DNA of 64,000 nt from an uncultured Clostridia bacterium (GCA_947303185.1 CAMYXF010000002.1:181747-245746), one strand, 5' to 3'; positions 28,662 through 39,441 are shown, numbered from the stretch's first letter. The notes: generated by a model from the letters alone, not told the origin. Numbers and translations: made by a program.

Positions 28662-30014
28662 TTAAGTTCCTGACGTTTCTGTAGTTTCAACAGCGTAAGT
28701 CTGTCTTGTCTGCTCAGCCCTGAAAGCATCGTATGCAGCAGGTGTCATGCCCTTGTCTGAACCCTTGAGCAGAGCTTCGCAGATGATGAAAGCCACGCAG
28801 TTGATCCTTATCTGGAGTCTGTCACCGCTGCAGTCGATCTCACCGTCGCCGTTGCGGTCGTAATCTTCCTCTACGAGAACGGAATCCAGGAATGCCGTGC
28901 TGTCGGCAGGCGTTCTTCTGATGTTTCCGCCGTAATCCTGAAGACTCAGGTTCTTGGTCTCTTTCATCTGGTCGTAAGTCGTGAAGTTATATTCATAGCT
29001 CTCGAAATATACAACAGGTATCATGCGGTCATCGAAAACCTTGAAATCCGATACCGTCTTCGGCATTTCCTTGAAGATATCGTTAACGCCGTCATCGTCA
29101 ACATCGACCTTGATACCGGACTCGTTGTAATAGAGATCGAATCCGTAATTCGTATAAAGAGTATTGGAGAAGCATACGTCGTAAGCCTGATAGAGCTTTC
29201 TTCTCATCTCATATCTTCTCGTTGAAATAAGTGACTTATAGCCTGAAGATGCATATACCTTGTCGCCTGCGTAAAGGCTGTCGACATCGTACATAACGTC
29301 GATGCTGTGCTGTTCTTCATATGAAAGGGACTGATAGAAAGCTTCAGCTCCTGTGAAGTTATCTGTACCGGCGCCGAAGAATACAAACCAGACATCGAAG
29401 CCGACGTTGGAATATTCCTTGAAAGCCATAAGAGCTGTCAGGACACAGGCTGTACCGGAAGCATTATCGGAGATGCCGTCATATCTGAATTCAGGCTCTT
29501 CCTCTTCTTCATCCTCGTCCTCATCGTCGTAGTCTTCGTCATCGTAATCTTCATCATCTTCGTCGTAGTCTTCATCGTCATACTCTTCTTCGTCATCTCT
29601 GTATTCGGAATAAAGATCAGCGTCATAATGAGTACCGATGATAGCAACTCTGTGCTCAAGCACAAAAGTGCCGTCGTCCTGGGCGCAGTAAAAACCTGTT
29701 CCCTCGACTTTAACGATGTAGTTGGCAGATGTTCCGCCGGAACCCTGGAAACTCTGAACTTCGGGTGTATAGCCGAGTTCCTTAATCTTTTCCTCAATAT
29801 AGGCACCGGTCTGTGACTCTCCTGTTGAATAAGCACGTCTGTCAGGGAACTTGGAAGCAATCTCCCTGGCGATGTCAGAACCGTATGTGCCATAATCTGC
29901 AGGCTTTCCGTCGTTCTTGTTCTTATTCTTACAAGAAGTCAGGAGCAAAGGCTGTGCCATTAACGTGACACAGGTTGCTGCAGCTATTACCTTTTTGATC
30001 AAATCACTTTTCAT
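28662..30014 (-). CDS. M28-peptidase-like lipoprotein with acidic Asp/Glu/Tyr insert
   Basis: Lipobox 'LLLTSC'; 'VAIIGTHYDA', 'DGISDNASGTACVLTALMAF', 'VWFVFFGAGTDNFTGAEAF'. Confidence 0.75.
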   Translation of the reverse strand: MKSDLIKKVIAAATCVTLMAQPLLLTSCKNKNKNDGKPADYGTYGSDIAREIASKFPDRRAYSTGESQTGAYIEEKIKELGYTPEVQSFQGSGGTSANYIVKVEGTGFYCAQDDGTFVLEHRVAIIGTHYDADLYSEYRDDEEEYDDEDYDEDDEDYDDEDYDDEDEDEEEEEPEFRYDGISDNASGTACVLTALMAFKEYSNVGFDVWFVFFGAGTDNFTGAEAFYQSLSYEEQHSIDVMYDVDSLYAGDKVYASSGYKSLISTRRYEMRRKLYQAYDVCFSNTLYTNYGFDLYYNESGIKVDVDDDGVNDIFKEMPKTVSDFKVFDDRMIPVVYFESYEYNFTTYDQMKETKNLSLQDYGGNIRRTPADSTAFLDSVLVEEDYDRNGDGEIDCSGDRLQIRINCVAFIICEALLKGSDKGMTPAAYDAFRAEQTRQTYAVETTETSGT

Positions 30015-30031
30015 AACTTGCGTATTATACC

Positions 30032-31132
30032 CTAAACTTCCTCTTCATTTGAGGCAATCGTTGAAGATGCGGGCGCAATCTTCTTAAGCCTGTCCTCAAG
30101 GATCGTCAAAGCCTCGTCAGTTGAGGGATTCTTGATGGCCCAGCTTCCCTTGCCGTCCTTTTCCTCATAGCAGACCAGTGGCTTGTCGGTGCCGGAGCCT
30201 TTTCGATATGAATCCTTAAGCGAATTCATGATGGCGTTAAAGCTTACTCCCTTAAGTTCCGTGGGGAGACCGAGCTTGATATAGATTGCGGAAATGGCCG
30301 TTCTTGCCTTGTCCGGCACGGTCGCGAAAAGACTTAATGCCAGGGCCTCGCCCTCCGAATAGTTCATGAACCTGAAGTAGCCCTCGACAGCCTCCGACAG
30401 CTCGCTTCCAAGTGTCAGGAGCACGGGATTCTTCCTGTCTATCGCTGCCCTTGCGGCATATACGCGGTTAAGGAAAACCCTGATGTCTGAAAGGCTTGAG
30501 CCTGAGAGCTCGATGAGATCCGTCAGAAGTCCGAAATCAGCCAGCAGCGCGTATCTTATGATCTGCGAATATCCGTTGGGAATGTACTTCTTGGGAACCG
30601 TCGAAAGATACTTGGGATCTATAAATACGGCCGTCTGTGAGATCTCTATTGATGCCGTATTCTTGCGGCTTCCGGAGTTAAGGTAAGCCTTATCTGAACA
30701 GCTCGTCTCAGCCATGGATGAAAGCGTCGTCGGAACCACTATAAACCTGGACTTACCGGTATAAAGAGCCGATGCAAAAGCCGCGATGTCAATGACTGCG
30801 CCGCCTCCGAATGCGATTATCCAGTCGTTGCTGTTAAGACCGAAGTCGGCAAGCTCTTTAATGACGTAGTTAACCTGCGAAAGGTTCTTGTTCTGTTCGC
30901 CCTCTTCTATGGTGATGAGGCAGGGCTTAATGTTCCTTATGACGAACTGCTTCTCAAAAGCGTTGTAATAGTAACCGCTTACCTGTCTGTCGGATATTAT
31001 CGCAACCTTGATCTCCTGACCTGAGAGATCTTTGTTGTCGTACTGCTCAAGGATAAATCCGGCTACGAACTCTTCGGCAATACCGCTTCCGGTAAAGCAG
31101 TCATAGCTGCGGTTGCAATCAAGTCTGTCCAA
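30032..31132 (-). CDS. Divergent 3-dehydroquinate synthase-like protein (probable TTG start, AGGAG RBS)
   Basis: 'WIIAFGGGAVIDIAAFASALYTGKSRFIVVPTTLSSMAETSCSDKAYLN'; 'VPKKYIPNGYSQIIRYALLADFG'. Start placed by RBS; the 466-aa track ORF overlaps gltX. Confidence 0.75.
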   Translation of the reverse strand: MDRLDCNRSYDCFTGSGIAEEFVAGFILEQYDNKDLSGQEIKVAIISDRQVSGYYYNAFEKQFVIRNIKPCLITIEEGEQNKNLSQVNYVIKELADFGLNSNDWIIAFGGGAVIDIAAFASALYTGKSRFIVVPTTLSSMAETSCSDKAYLNSGSRKNTASIEISQTAVFIDPKYLSTVPKKYIPNGYSQIIRYALLADFGLLTDLIELSGSSLSDIRVFLNRVYAARAAIDRKNPVLLTLGSELSEAVEGYFRFMNYSEGEALALSLFATVPDKARTAISAIYIKLGLPTELKGVSFNAIMNSLKDSYRKGSGTDKPLVCYEEKDGKGSWAIKNPSTDEALTILEDRLKKIAPASSTIASNEEEV

Positions 31133-31228
31133 GCTTTTAAGGCTCCTTTCGCTTGCAAAATCAATTTGTATATTAACACAAAAGTGATAAAATAAACGCT
31201 CAGGTAATTTATTTAATAGAGGTTGTAT

Positions 31229-32680
31229 ATGAAAATAAGAACGAGATTCGCACCCAGCCCTACGGGTTTTATGCATGTCGGTAATCTTCGCACCGCACTT
31301 TATGAATACCTTACGGCCAAGCATGAAAACGGCACTTTTGTCTTGAGAATCGAAGACACAGACCGTGAGCGTTATGTTGAGGGAGCAACTCAAGTAATAT
31401 ATGACACAATGAAGCTCGCAGGACTTGAGCACGACGAAGGTCCTGATATCGGCGGCGAGTTCGGCCCTTATGTCCAGAGCGAGAGACTTTCAATGTATAA
31501 GCCTTATGCCGAGCAGCTCGTTGAACAGGGTAAAGCATACAGATGCTTCTGCACAAAGGAGCGCCTTGAGGCATTGAAGGAGAATGCTCCTGAGGGTACA
31601 GGTTACGACCGTCACTGCAGAGACCTCTCTGCTGAAGAGATCCAGAAGAACCTTGATGCAGGCATGCCCTACGTCATCCGACAAAAAATGCCTTTGACAG
31701 GCTCCACTTCTTACCACGATCTCGTTTACGGCGACATCACGTTCCCCAACGAGGATCTCGACGACCAGGTACTTATCAAGACAGACGGCTTCCCTACTTA
31801 TAACTTCGCAAACGTTATCGATGACCACACAATGGGAATCACACACGTTGTAAGAGGATCCGAGTATCTTTCATCCACACCGAAGTACAACCTCCTCTAC
31901 GAGGCATTCGGTTGGGAGATCCCCACATACATCCACCTGCCGCTCATCATGGGCAAGTCAGTTGACGAGGAAGGCAACGAGGTAATCTCCAAGCTTTCAA
32001 AGCGTCACGGATCAACAGGATTTATGGACCTTATAAACGAAGGATACCTGCCTGAGGCGATCATCAACTACATCGCACTCCTCGGCTGGGCTCCCAAGGA
32101 TACAAGAGAGATCTTCTCACTTAAGGAACTTATCGAAGCATTCGACATCAACGGCATCTCCAAGTCACCTGCCGTATTCGACTACGATAAGCTCTCATGG
32201 GTTAACCAGGAACACATCAAGGCTATGTCCGACGAGGAATTCCTTGAGCACGCAAAGCCCTTCTACGATGAGGCCGGCGTTGACGCTTCCTGCTATGCCC
32301 TTCTCGCTGAACTTTTAAAGCCCCGTATCGCTAAGTTCACAGAGATCACAGAGAAGCTTTCTTTCATTAAGGAGTACGGCGACTTCGAGCTCGAACTCTT
32401 CGAGCACAAGAAGAGCAAGTCCACTATCGAATCTTCCAAGCAGATGCTCGAAAAGGCTATCCCCGTACTCGAGCAGCTCGACTGGGACAGAGACGTGATC
32501 ACAGAAGCAATGAAGACTCTCGCAGAGGGCCTCGAAGTTAAGAATTCCGTGGTTATGTGGCCCGTACGTATCGCTGCAGCAGGCGTTGCCGTAACGCCCG
32601 GCGGATGCGCTGAAGTTATGCTCCTCCTCGGTAAGGAAGAGTCACTCAGACGAATCAAATATGCTTATTCAAGACTTTAA
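31229..32680 (+). CDS. gltX: Glutamyl-tRNA synthetase
   Basis: '[23 protein letters not shown]', '[10 protein letters not shown]'. Confidence 0.96.
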   Translation: MKIRTRFAPSPTGFMHVGNLRTALYEYLTAKHENGTFVLRIEDTDRERYVEGATQVIYDTMKLAGLEHDEGPDIGGEFGPYVQSERLSMYKPYAEQLVEQGKAYRCFCTKERLEALKENAPEGTGYDRHCRDLSAEEIQKNLDAGMPYVIRQKMPLTGSTSYHDLVYGDITFPNEDLDDQVLIKTDGFPTYNFANVIDDHTMGITHVVRGSEYLSSTPKYNLLYEAFGWEIPTYIHLPLIMGKSVDEEGNEVISKLSKRHGSTGFMDLINEGYLPEAIINYIALLGWAPKDTREIFSLKELIEAFDINGISKSPAVFDYDKLSWVNQEHIKAMSDEEFLEHAKPFYDEAGVDASCYALLAELLKPRIAKFTEITEKLSFIKEYGDFELELFEHKKSKSTIESSKQMLEKAIPVLEQLDWDRDVITEAMKTLAEGLEVKNSVVMWPVRIAAAGVAVTPGGCAEVMLLLGKEESLRRIKYAYSRL

Positions 32681-32697
32681 TTCGGGAGAATATTTAT

Positions 32698-34359
32698 ATG
32701 GCTGACAGCAAGAATTTTATTGAGCAGATTATTGACGAGGAGCTCAAGGAAGGCGGCCGCGTATACGGCAAGAAGATCCACACAAGATTCCCGCCCGAAC
32801 CGAACGGCTACCTTCATATCGGACACGCAAAGGCATTGGAGATCGATTTCGGTACAGCTGAAGAATACAACGGCCTCTGCAACCTCAGAATGGATGACAC
32901 CAACCCCACCAAAGAGGATGAGGAATTCGTTGAGGCGATCAAGGAAGACATCCACTGGCTCGGTCACGACTGGGACGACAGATTCTTCTATGCATCCGAA
33001 TACTTTGAAAAGATGTACGAATTCGCAATCGAGCTCATCAACAAGGGCCTCGCTTATGTTTGCGAACTCACACCTGACCAGATGCGTGACATGAGAGGCG
33101 ACACCAAGACTCCCGCCGTCTCCCCTTACCGTGACAGACCTATCGAGGAGAGTCTCGACCTCTTCAAGAGAATGAGAGCCGGCGAATTCGAAGACGGCAA
33201 GATGACACTCCGTGCGAAGATCGATCTCGCATCCGGCAACTTCAACATGAGAGACCCTGTCATCTACCGAATCAATCACCTGCCTCACCACAGAACAGGT
33301 ACAGAGTGGTGCATCTATCCTATGTACGACTTCGCTCATCCGATCGAAGACGCTCTTGAAGGAATCACACACTCCCTCTGCTCTCTCGAGTTCGAGTCAC
33401 ACAGACCTCTTTACGACTGGGTAGTAAACAACATTTCCGTTGAGACAAAGCCCCGTCAGATCGAGTTCGCAAGACTTGGTATCACTCACACAGTTCTTTC
33501 CAAGAGAAAGCTCCGTGCCATGATCGAAGCAGGAATCGTTACAGGATGGGATGACCCCAGAATGCCCACTCTCTGCGGTCTTAGAAGAAGAGGTTATACA
33601 CCTGCTTCCATTCACAACTTCAGTGCACGTAACGGCGTTGCAAAGGTTAACTCAGTTGTTGACTTCGCATTCCTTGAATATTGTCTCCGTGAGGACCTTA
33701 ACGATCACGCACAGAGAGCAATGGCTGTATTAAAGCCCGTTAAGCTCATCATCGACAACTATCCTGAGGGCTCTTATGAGTCATTCGACGTTGAGAATAA
33801 TCCTAAGGATGAGAACGCCGGCACACGTAAGGTTACTTTCTCCAGAGAGCTCTGGATCGAGTCCGAAGACTTTATGGAAGAACCTGCTCCCAAGTATTTC
33901 AGACTCTTCCCCGGCAACGAAGTCCGCTTGAAGTCCGCTTATGTTGTTAAGTGCGTTTCATGCGATCACGATGCAGACGGCAACGTTACTGCAGTTCACT
34001 GCACATATGATCCTGAATCCAGAGGCGGCAACACTGCTGACGGCAGAAAGATCAAGTCAACAATCCACTGGGTAGATGCAAACAACTGCGTTGACGGTGA
34101 GATCAGACTCTACGACAGACTCTTCACAACAGAGCAGCCTGACCTTGCTGACTGCAACTATCTCGACTTCATCAATCCTGATTCTCTTGAAGTCATCAAG
34201 GGCGCAAAGCTTGAGAAGTTCCTTGAGAACACACAGCCTGAAGACAGATTCCAGTTCTTGAGAACCGGTTACTTCTGCGCTGACTCAAAGGATTCATCAC
34301 CTGAGCACCTCGTCTTCAACAGAGCGGTATCTTTGAAGGACAGCTATAAACCCGAGTAA
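32698..34359 (+). CDS. glnS: Glutaminyl-tRNA synthetase
   Basis: '[26 protein letters not shown]', '[21 protein letters not shown]', '[16 protein letters not shown]', C-terminal anticodon-binding region. Confidence 0.96.
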   Translation: MADSKNFIEQIIDEELKEGGRVYGKKIHTRFPPEPNGYLHIGHAKALEIDFGTAEEYNGLCNLRMDDTNPTKEDEEFVEAIKEDIHWLGHDWDDRFFYASEYFEKMYEFAIELINKGLAYVCELTPDQMRDMRGDTKTPAVSPYRDRPIEESLDLFKRMRAGEFEDGKMTLRAKIDLASGNFNMRDPVIYRINHLPHHRTGTEWCIYPMYDFAHPIEDALEGITHSLCSLEFESHRPLYDWVVNNISVETKPRQIEFARLGITHTVLSKRKLRAMIEAGIVTGWDDPRMPTLCGLRRRGYTPASIHNFSARNGVAKVNSVVDFAFLEYCLREDLNDHAQRAMAVLKPVKLIIDNYPEGSYESFDVENNPKDENAGTRKVTFSRELWIESEDFMEEPAPKYFRLFPGNEVRLKSAYVVKCVSCDHDADGNVTAVHCTYDPESRGGNTADGRKIKSTIHWVDANNCVDGEIRLYDRLFTTEQPDLADCNYLDFINPDSLEVIKGAKLEKFLENTQPEDRFQFLRTGYFCADSKDSSPEHLVFNRAVSLKDSYKPE

Positions 34360-34378
34360 TTCTTTTTTGAATCTTAAA

Positions 34379-34414
34379 ACAAACACCGTCCTAAATCAGG
34401 GCGGTGTTTTTCTT
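34379..34414. terminator. Terminator between convergent glnS and EFR1-like gene
   Basis: AAACACCGTCC-taaatca-GGGCGGTGTTTTT. Confidence 0.75.
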
Positions 34415-35179
34415 TTATGAGTATTTCTCGATTCCTGCCTGCTGGTGCAAGGTTTTACCCAGAAGAGTTATTGCCTGCTTCGGGCAATAGTTTACGCATC
34501 TGTAGCACATGGTACACTGGCTGTCTGCAACCGCTTTGCCGTCCACTATCTTAATGTTCTGTGTAGGACAGTTGTTCGCACATATACCGCATCCGGCACA
34601 CTTATCCGGGTTTATCTTGAGCTTATCCGTATAACCCATTGCCTTGTTATAAAACCAGAGCCTCTGACCGAATAAGCCTGCCATATGAGCCCAGAAAGAT
34701 AATCCCTCCTGAGGATACTTCCCTTCCTTCATCCGCCTTGCTATTTCCGTAACGCGCTGTTCTGCTTTCTTAACGATCTCCCTGTTCTGCTCCGCAGTCT
34801 TTTTCAGAGCCTTACAGTCACCGATCGAGTCTGGCATTATTATCTGGATTCCTCCTGTGATAACCGCACCGTACTTTTTCAGAAGCCTTGCCGCGCAGCC
34901 CGTTCCGTCACCGGCGAACAAGCCCATTGTCGTAATAAGGAATATCTTCTTGCCTTTCCACACATTCCGGTTCTTGTTAATAAAATCCCTTACCAGATAC
35001 GGAATGTTCGAAAACATAGTCGGATAAGCTAAGATCAGTTCATCACCTTCCAATGCCTTCATTGCATCTGCCGATTCGATCGGAGCGCTTATTCCATCCG
35101 CTCCGAGTTCATTTAAAAGCAGCGAGACTATATGTCTCGTATTTCCTGTTCCGCTTAAGCAGATCGCATTCATAAGCAT
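34415..35179 (-). CDS. EFR1-type flavodoxin/ferredoxin protein
   Basis: Flavodoxin-like N-terminus 'LSGTGNTRHIVSLL' and two 4Fe-4S motifs 'CAGCGICANNCP', 'CTMCYRCVNYCP'. Confidence 0.88.
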   Translation of the reverse strand: MLMNAICLSGTGNTRHIVSLLLNELGADGISAPIESADAMKALEGDELILAYPTMFSNIPYLVRDFINKNRNVWKGKKIFLITTMGLFAGDGTGCAARLLKKYGAVITGGIQIIMPDSIGDCKALKKTAEQNREIVKKAEQRVTEIARRMKEGKYPQEGLSFWAHMAGLFGQRLWFYNKAMGYTDKLKINPDKCAGCGICANNCPTQNIKIVDGKAVADSQCTMCYRCVNYCPKQAITLLGKTLHQQAGIEKYS

Positions 35180-35778
35180 CCCTCCAAAAGCATCCTGAAT
35201 GCTTTCTTAAGATACTCTTCCTTACTCATCTTAAATCTCATTTTGAGATACTCTTCCTTGTCACTGGCCATCGAGATTATTCCTGATATCGAAGACCACA
35301 TCATGATGACCGCAGGATATATATCGATGTCTTTTCTGACAACGCCTTCCTTAATGCCGCTTCTGATAAAATCAGCGATCGCTTCATTCGTCGCCTCGCC
35401 GACATCATAGATCTTCTTATAGATCTCCTGCTCCATATCCATGGAGATCTTTCCCAGCGTTCCTCTATAGATGACCGGATGTTCTTCAAACTTGGCGACG
35501 AGCGCAAAGCACAGCTTGTAATAGCGCTCCTCGAAAGTTCCTTCGCCGTCAGCCGCCTTCCTGGCATCCTCAAGCATGAATTCCATGTAACGGCACATAA
35601 GCGAATCCCAGATCTCTTCTTTGCTTCTGTAATACGCGTAAACCGTTGCCTTGCTGATGCCTGTGTTGTACGCGATCTCATCGACCGTTGTAGCTTCATA
35701 TCCCTTGCTCTCGAAAAGCTTCTCTGCAGCATCCATTACCGATTCTTTATAAATGATGATCCTCGTTTTCTTTGACAT
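35170..35778 (-). CDS. TetR/AcrR-family regulator
   Basis: HTH 'AAEKLFESKGYEATTVDEIAYNTGISKATVYAYYRSKEEIW'; overlaps the EFR1-like gene start by 10 bp. Confidence 0.9.
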   Translation of the reverse strand: MSKKTRIIIYKESVMDAAEKLFESKGYEATTVDEIAYNTGISKATVYAYYRSKEEIWDSLMCRYMEFMLEDARKAADGEGTFEERYYKLCFALVAKFEEHPVIYRGTLGKISMDMEQEIYKKIYDVGEATNEAIADFIRSGIKEGVVRKDIDIYPAVIMMWSSISGIISMASDKEEYLKMRFKMSKEEYLKKAFRMLLEGCL

Positions 35779-35950
35779 GCTATCTCTCCATTCCTTGTTT
35801 CAAAAATGCTATTTCAATTGTCTAATTTCATACTGACAGTTCAATTCCTGTACTGTTAGTTCAATTATTGTACTATCAGTCTGAAATTAGGTCAAGAAGA
35901 TGCTGTTTCAAAACAGAAGGCGGATTGCGGCGTTACTGATAAACAAAATA

Positions 35951-35976
35951 AAAAAGCACCCCTAAGGGTGCCTTCG
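35951..35976 (-). terminator. Terminator downstream of the ABC ATPase gene
   Basis: Minus strand AAGGCACCCTTAGGGGTGCTTTTTTATTTTG. Confidence 0.75.
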
Positions 35977-36066
35977 TTCTCAATTGAAGTAAGAAAATCA
36001 ATAACCGGCCAGGAACGCTTTCGTTCTCAATTGAAGTAAGAAAATTAATAACCTGCCAGGAATGCT
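35973..36066. repeat. 47-bp tandem duplication covering the 3' end and stop of the ABC ATPase gene
   Basis: TTCGTTCTCAATTGAAGTAAGAAAAT[C/T]AATAACC[G/T]GCCAGGAA[C/T]GCT at 35973-36019 and 36020-36066, three differences. Confidence 0.92.
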
Positions 36067-36800
36067 TTGGTTCTCTCCTGCTTGGGATTCGTTACGAGTT
36101 CATAAGCAGGACCTTCTTCGACGATTACGCCGCCGTCCATGAAGATGATGCGGTCGGCTACGTCTCTTGCAAAGCTCATCTCGTGGGTAACGATAACCAT
36201 GGTCATCTTCTCTTTCGCGAGTTCCTTAATGACGTTAAGGACGCCTTTGGTGAGCTCAGGGTCCAATGCGGATGTCGGCTCGTCGAAGAAAATGATCTCA
36301 GGGTTTGTGGCAAGCGCTCTTGCGATTGAGACACGCTGCTGCTGGCCGCCTGAAAGATTGCAGGGATAGTCGTTGGCTTTCTGCATGAGGTCCATCTTTT
36401 TAAGAAGTCCGTTGCAGACCTTATCTGCCTCTTCCTTGCTCATCTTGTGGACGTGGATAAGAGCTTCTGTGATGTTGCGTCTTACTGAGAAATGCGGAAA
36501 GAGATTGAAGTTCTGGAAAACGAGGCCGAACTTTGAGCGGATCTGCTTTTCGAGTTTCTTGTCGCAGTATTGGCCGTCTTCGCAGAGGACGTCGCCGCCG
36601 ATGGCGATCTTGCCTGCGTCGACCTTTTCGAGAGTTGTGGCGCATCTTAAGAGCGTGGACTTGCCGCCGCCTGAAGGACCGATGACGGCAACGACTTCGC
36701 CGCGTCTGACCTCCATGGAAATGCCCTTAAGGACCTCCAGATCTTCGAAGGACTTATAGACTTTACTTATCTCAAGAACAACGTCGCTTTTTTCAGGCAT
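36045..36800 (-). CDS. Polar amino-acid ABC transporter ATPase
   Basis: Walker A '[13 protein letters not shown]', '[15 protein letters not shown]', '[15 protein letters not shown]'. Confidence 0.95.
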   Translation of the reverse strand: MPEKSDVVLEISKVYKSFEDLEVLKGISMEVRRGEVVAVIGPSGGGKSTLLRCATTLEKVDAGKIAIGGDVLCEDGQYCDKKLEKQIRSKFGLVFQNFNLFPHFSVRRNITEALIHVHKMSKEEADKVCNGLLKKMDLMQKANDYPCNLSGGQQQRVSIARALATNPEIIFFDEPTSALDPELTKGVLNVIKELAKEKMTMVIVTHEMSFARDVADRIIFMDGGVIVEEGPAYELVTNPKQERTKAFLAGY

Positions 36801-36813
36801 TAGGCTTTCCCCG

Positions 36814-37485
36814 TTATGAATAGTAGGACATGGATTTCTCCACGCGGTTTAATATCTGTTCGATGATCAGGTTCGTCACGTAGTAGAATGCGCCGGCAAC
36901 GATGAAAGGAATTACCGATACCTGCGCTGATGCGGCTGCGGATGCCTTGGTGAACATCTCGGTTACCGAGAGGACCTGGGCAAGTGACGTATCCTTAACG
37001 AGCGTGATTATCTCGTTGGAAACTGAAGGCAGAACGCGCTTAACGACCTGGGGCAGGATGATCTTGAAGTAGGTCTGCATTTTCGAGAAACCCAAAACGG
37101 TCGCAGCTTCATACTGGCCTTTTGACATGGACTGGATGCCGCCTCTGAAGATCTCGGCGAAATATGCCGCGTAGTTCAAAGAGAACGCAACGATGGTCGC
37201 GATGAATCTGTAGTTGAACGGACCGATCTGGATGCTTCCGAGATTGATACCGAAGATGTAATAAGGTCCGAAGTAAACCAGCAGGAGCTGGAGCATGAGA
37301 GGCGTGCCTCTTAAGATCGAGATATAGAGCTGGAAAATCAAAGATACGATCTTTATCTTGGACATTCTGCCCTTGGATACGAGCAGACCCAGAGGAATCG
37401 AGAAGATCAGCGTGAAGAAGAAAATCCCGAACGTGAATTTGAAGCCCTGAAGCAGCTGGATCAATGTCGACTGTATAGCACCCAT
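36814..37485 (-). CDS. Polar amino-acid ABC transporter permease
   Basis: '[13 protein letters not shown]', '[40 protein letters not shown]'. Confidence 0.95.
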   Translation of the reverse strand: MGAIQSTLIQLLQGFKFTFGIFFFTLIFSIPLGLLVSKGRMSKIKIVSLIFQLYISILRGTPLMLQLLLVYFGPYYIFGINLGSIQIGPFNYRFIATIVAFSLNYAAYFAEIFRGGIQSMSKGQYEAATVLGFSKMQTYFKIILPQVVKRVLPSVSNEIITLVKDTSLAQVLSVTEMFTKASAAASAQVSVIPFIVAGAFYYVTNLIIEQILNRVEKSMSYYS

Positions 37486-37486
37486 A

Positions 37487-37900
37487 TCAATACCCCGGCA
37501 TCATCCACATGACTTTGGTGTCATTGTAATACTTTACCGTCCAGGAAACGGAGTGTTCTTTTTTATTGATCGTGAAATCCCATACAAAACCGTCTTCAGC
37601 AGGTCCGTAACTGTATGTCTCAAGAACTTCGCCAAGCTGCTCAACAGCTTCGAAGCGCTGTTCCTCATTCATGTTTTTATAGTAATCGCTCCTGCCGAAC
37701 GTCTCTAAAACGTTCTTGGCAAAATCAAGCTTAAACTCTTTGGTGTTGGTATCCGGATACATGGACGGAAGAACTGCTATCCTGCATTCATTGATAAACA
37801 AAACTGCATCAAACTTTTCAGGTTTGCTTGAAGCGCATCCCGTAAAAAGGATGACTGACAAAGCTGCAACTAAAATTGTAGATAGGATCCGTTTAAACAT
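37487..37900 (-). CDS. Small lipoprotein of unknown function inside the ABC transporter cluster
   Basis: Signal and lipobox 'LSVILFTGCASSK'; 2 bp from the permease start. Confidence 0.7.
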   Translation of the reverse strand: MFKRILSTILVAALSVILFTGCASSKPEKFDAVLFINECRIAVLPSMYPDTNTKEFKLDFAKNVLETFGRSDYYKNMNEEQRFEAVEQLGEVLETYSYGPAEDGFVWDFTINKKEHSVSWTVKYYNDTKVMWMMPGY

Positions 37901-37927
37901 AGGGATATTTTAGCATAATAAAATAAA

Positions 37928-37968
37928 AAATGGGGCGTCTCACAAACCCGTGAGATGCCCCTGAAAAA
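37928..37968 (-). terminator. Terminator/attenuator after the substrate-binding-protein gene (GTCTCA-core family)
   Basis: Minus strand GGGGCATCTCAC-gggttt-GTGAGACGCCCCATTTTTTATTTT. Confidence 0.75.
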
Positions 37969-37984
37969 GCGTTAAAAAATTAAC

Positions 37985-38764
37985 TTATTTTCCGATGATC
38001 GTAATGTCTGTACCGAACCACTTCTCGGAGATCTTAGCTGTTGTTCCGTCAGCTGCCATCTCTTCAAGAGTCTTCTGGACATCGTCACGGAGAGCTGTGT
38101 TTCCGAGAAGGAAACCAACGCCGTACTGCTCTGTAGCAACTGCCTCATCGAGAACTGCGAAGTCCTTGCCTGATGTCTGGATCTCGTAACGTGCAACGAT
38201 CTCGTCCATAACGATTGCATCAACGCTGCCTACTTCGAGCTCCATCATTGACTGGAGATAAGAATCGAGCTCAACAACTTCACCGAATGTAGCTGTGAGA
38301 TCCGGATTGTCATTCAAAGCTTCAAGAGCGGAAGAATCCTTCTGAACTGCAACTGTCTTACCTGCAAGATCAGCAAGTGATGTGATGTCTGAACCGTTCT
38401 TAACAACTACTACCTGAGCGTTCTCCATGTAAGGATCAGACCATGTGTACTTGTCAGCTCTGTCGTCTGTAATTGTGAAGCCGTTCCAGATGCAGTCGAT
38501 GTTGCCTGTCTTAAGCTCCTGGTCCTTTGAATCCCAAGCGATAGGCTGAGCTACAAACTCCATACCAAGACGGTTTGCAACTTCCTTAGCGAGGTCCAGA
38601 TCGAAACCAACATAAGAACCGTCGTCAGCAACGAATCCCATGGGCGGGAATTCCTGGTCGAAACCTACGACGAACTTCTTATCATCCTTCTTGCCGCATC
38701 CTGCGATAGCAAGTGCCAAAGTAGCAACTGCCATAACTGATGCTACAACCTTCTTCATAACCAT
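37985..38764 (-). CDS. Polar amino-acid ABC transporter substrate-binding lipoprotein
   Basis: 'ALAIAGCGKKDDKKFVVGFDQEFPPMGFVADDGSYVGFDLDLAKEVANRLG', 'DCIWNGFTITDDRADKYTWSDPYMENAQVVVV'. Confidence 0.95.
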   Translation of the reverse strand: MVMKKVVASVMAVATLALAIAGCGKKDDKKFVVGFDQEFPPMGFVADDGSYVGFDLDLAKEVANRLGMEFVAQPIAWDSKDQELKTGNIDCIWNGFTITDDRADKYTWSDPYMENAQVVVVKNGSDITSLADLAGKTVAVQKDSSALEALNDNPDLTATFGEVVELDSYLQSMMELEVGSVDAIVMDEIVARYEIQTSGKDFAVLDEAVATEQYGVGFLLGNTALRDDVQKTLEEMAADGTTAKISEKWFGTDITIIGK

Positions 38765-38796
38765 AAAACACTTTCCTCCATTAGTTTCTGGTTTAA

Positions 38797-39441
38797 TTAT
38801 TTGGTGCCGAAAATACGGTCACCCGCATCTCCCAAACCAGGGAGAATATACGCATTTTCATTGAGCTCTCTGTCAACGTTACCAACATAGATGTCAACGT
38901 CGGGATGAGCCTTTGCAAGTCTCTCGATACCAACGGGAGCTGCGATGATGCACATGAACTTGATGTTCTTTCCGCCGTGAGCCTTGATTGAATTGATGGC
39001 ATCAACAGCCGAACCGCCTGTAGCAAGCATAGGGTCTACTACAAGGATGAGACGCTGATCGATGGGATCAGGAAGCTTGCAGTAGTAATCGTGAGGTTCA
39101 TGTGTCTCAGGGTCTCTGTAAAGACCGATGTGGCCGACCTTTGCGAGAGGTACGAGAGCCTCAACGCCGGGAACCATTCCGAGACCTGCACGAAGGATCG
39201 GAACGATGGCAAGCTTCTTACCGTCGATCATGGGAGTCATTGTTGTCTCGAGAGGTGTCTGGATCTCAACATCCTTGAGAGGAAGATCTCTTAATGCCTC
39301 ATAACCTTCGAGAGTTGCGATCTCTTCAACGAGCTGTCTGAACTCATGAGTTCCTGTGCTTACGTCTCTTAAAAGTGAGATCTTGTGCTTGATGAGCGGA
39401 TGCTCCATTACCTGAACGTTCTTAAAATCCTTGTACTGCAT
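38797..39441 (-). CDS. upp: Uracil phosphoribosyltransferase (start trimmed to MQYKDFKN)
   Basis: '[13 protein letters not shown]', '[12 protein letters not shown]', '[19 protein letters not shown]'. Confidence 0.96.
   Translation of the reverse strand: MQYKDFKNVQVMEHPLIKHKISLLRDVSTGTHEFRQLVEEIATLEGYEALRDLPLKDVEIQTPLETTMTPMIDGKKLAIVPILRAGLGMVPGVEALVPLAKVGHIGLYRDPETHEPHDYYCKLPDPIDQRLILVVDPMLATGGSAVDAINSIKAHGGKNIKFMCIIAAPVGIERLAKAHPDVDIYVGNVDRELNENAYILPGLGDAGDRIFGTK

Noticed and set aside
31140-31228. T-box or other riboswitch upstream of gltX
   Set aside because: Only ~96 bp between divergent starts; TTGTAT-16-TAAAAT promoter visible but no T-box sequence or specifier structure recognised.
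31133-31432. N-terminal ~100 aa of the DHQS-like ORF
   Set aside because: Overlaps antisense to the gltX start and has no family similarity; a TTG start with AGGAG RBS at 31132 fits better.
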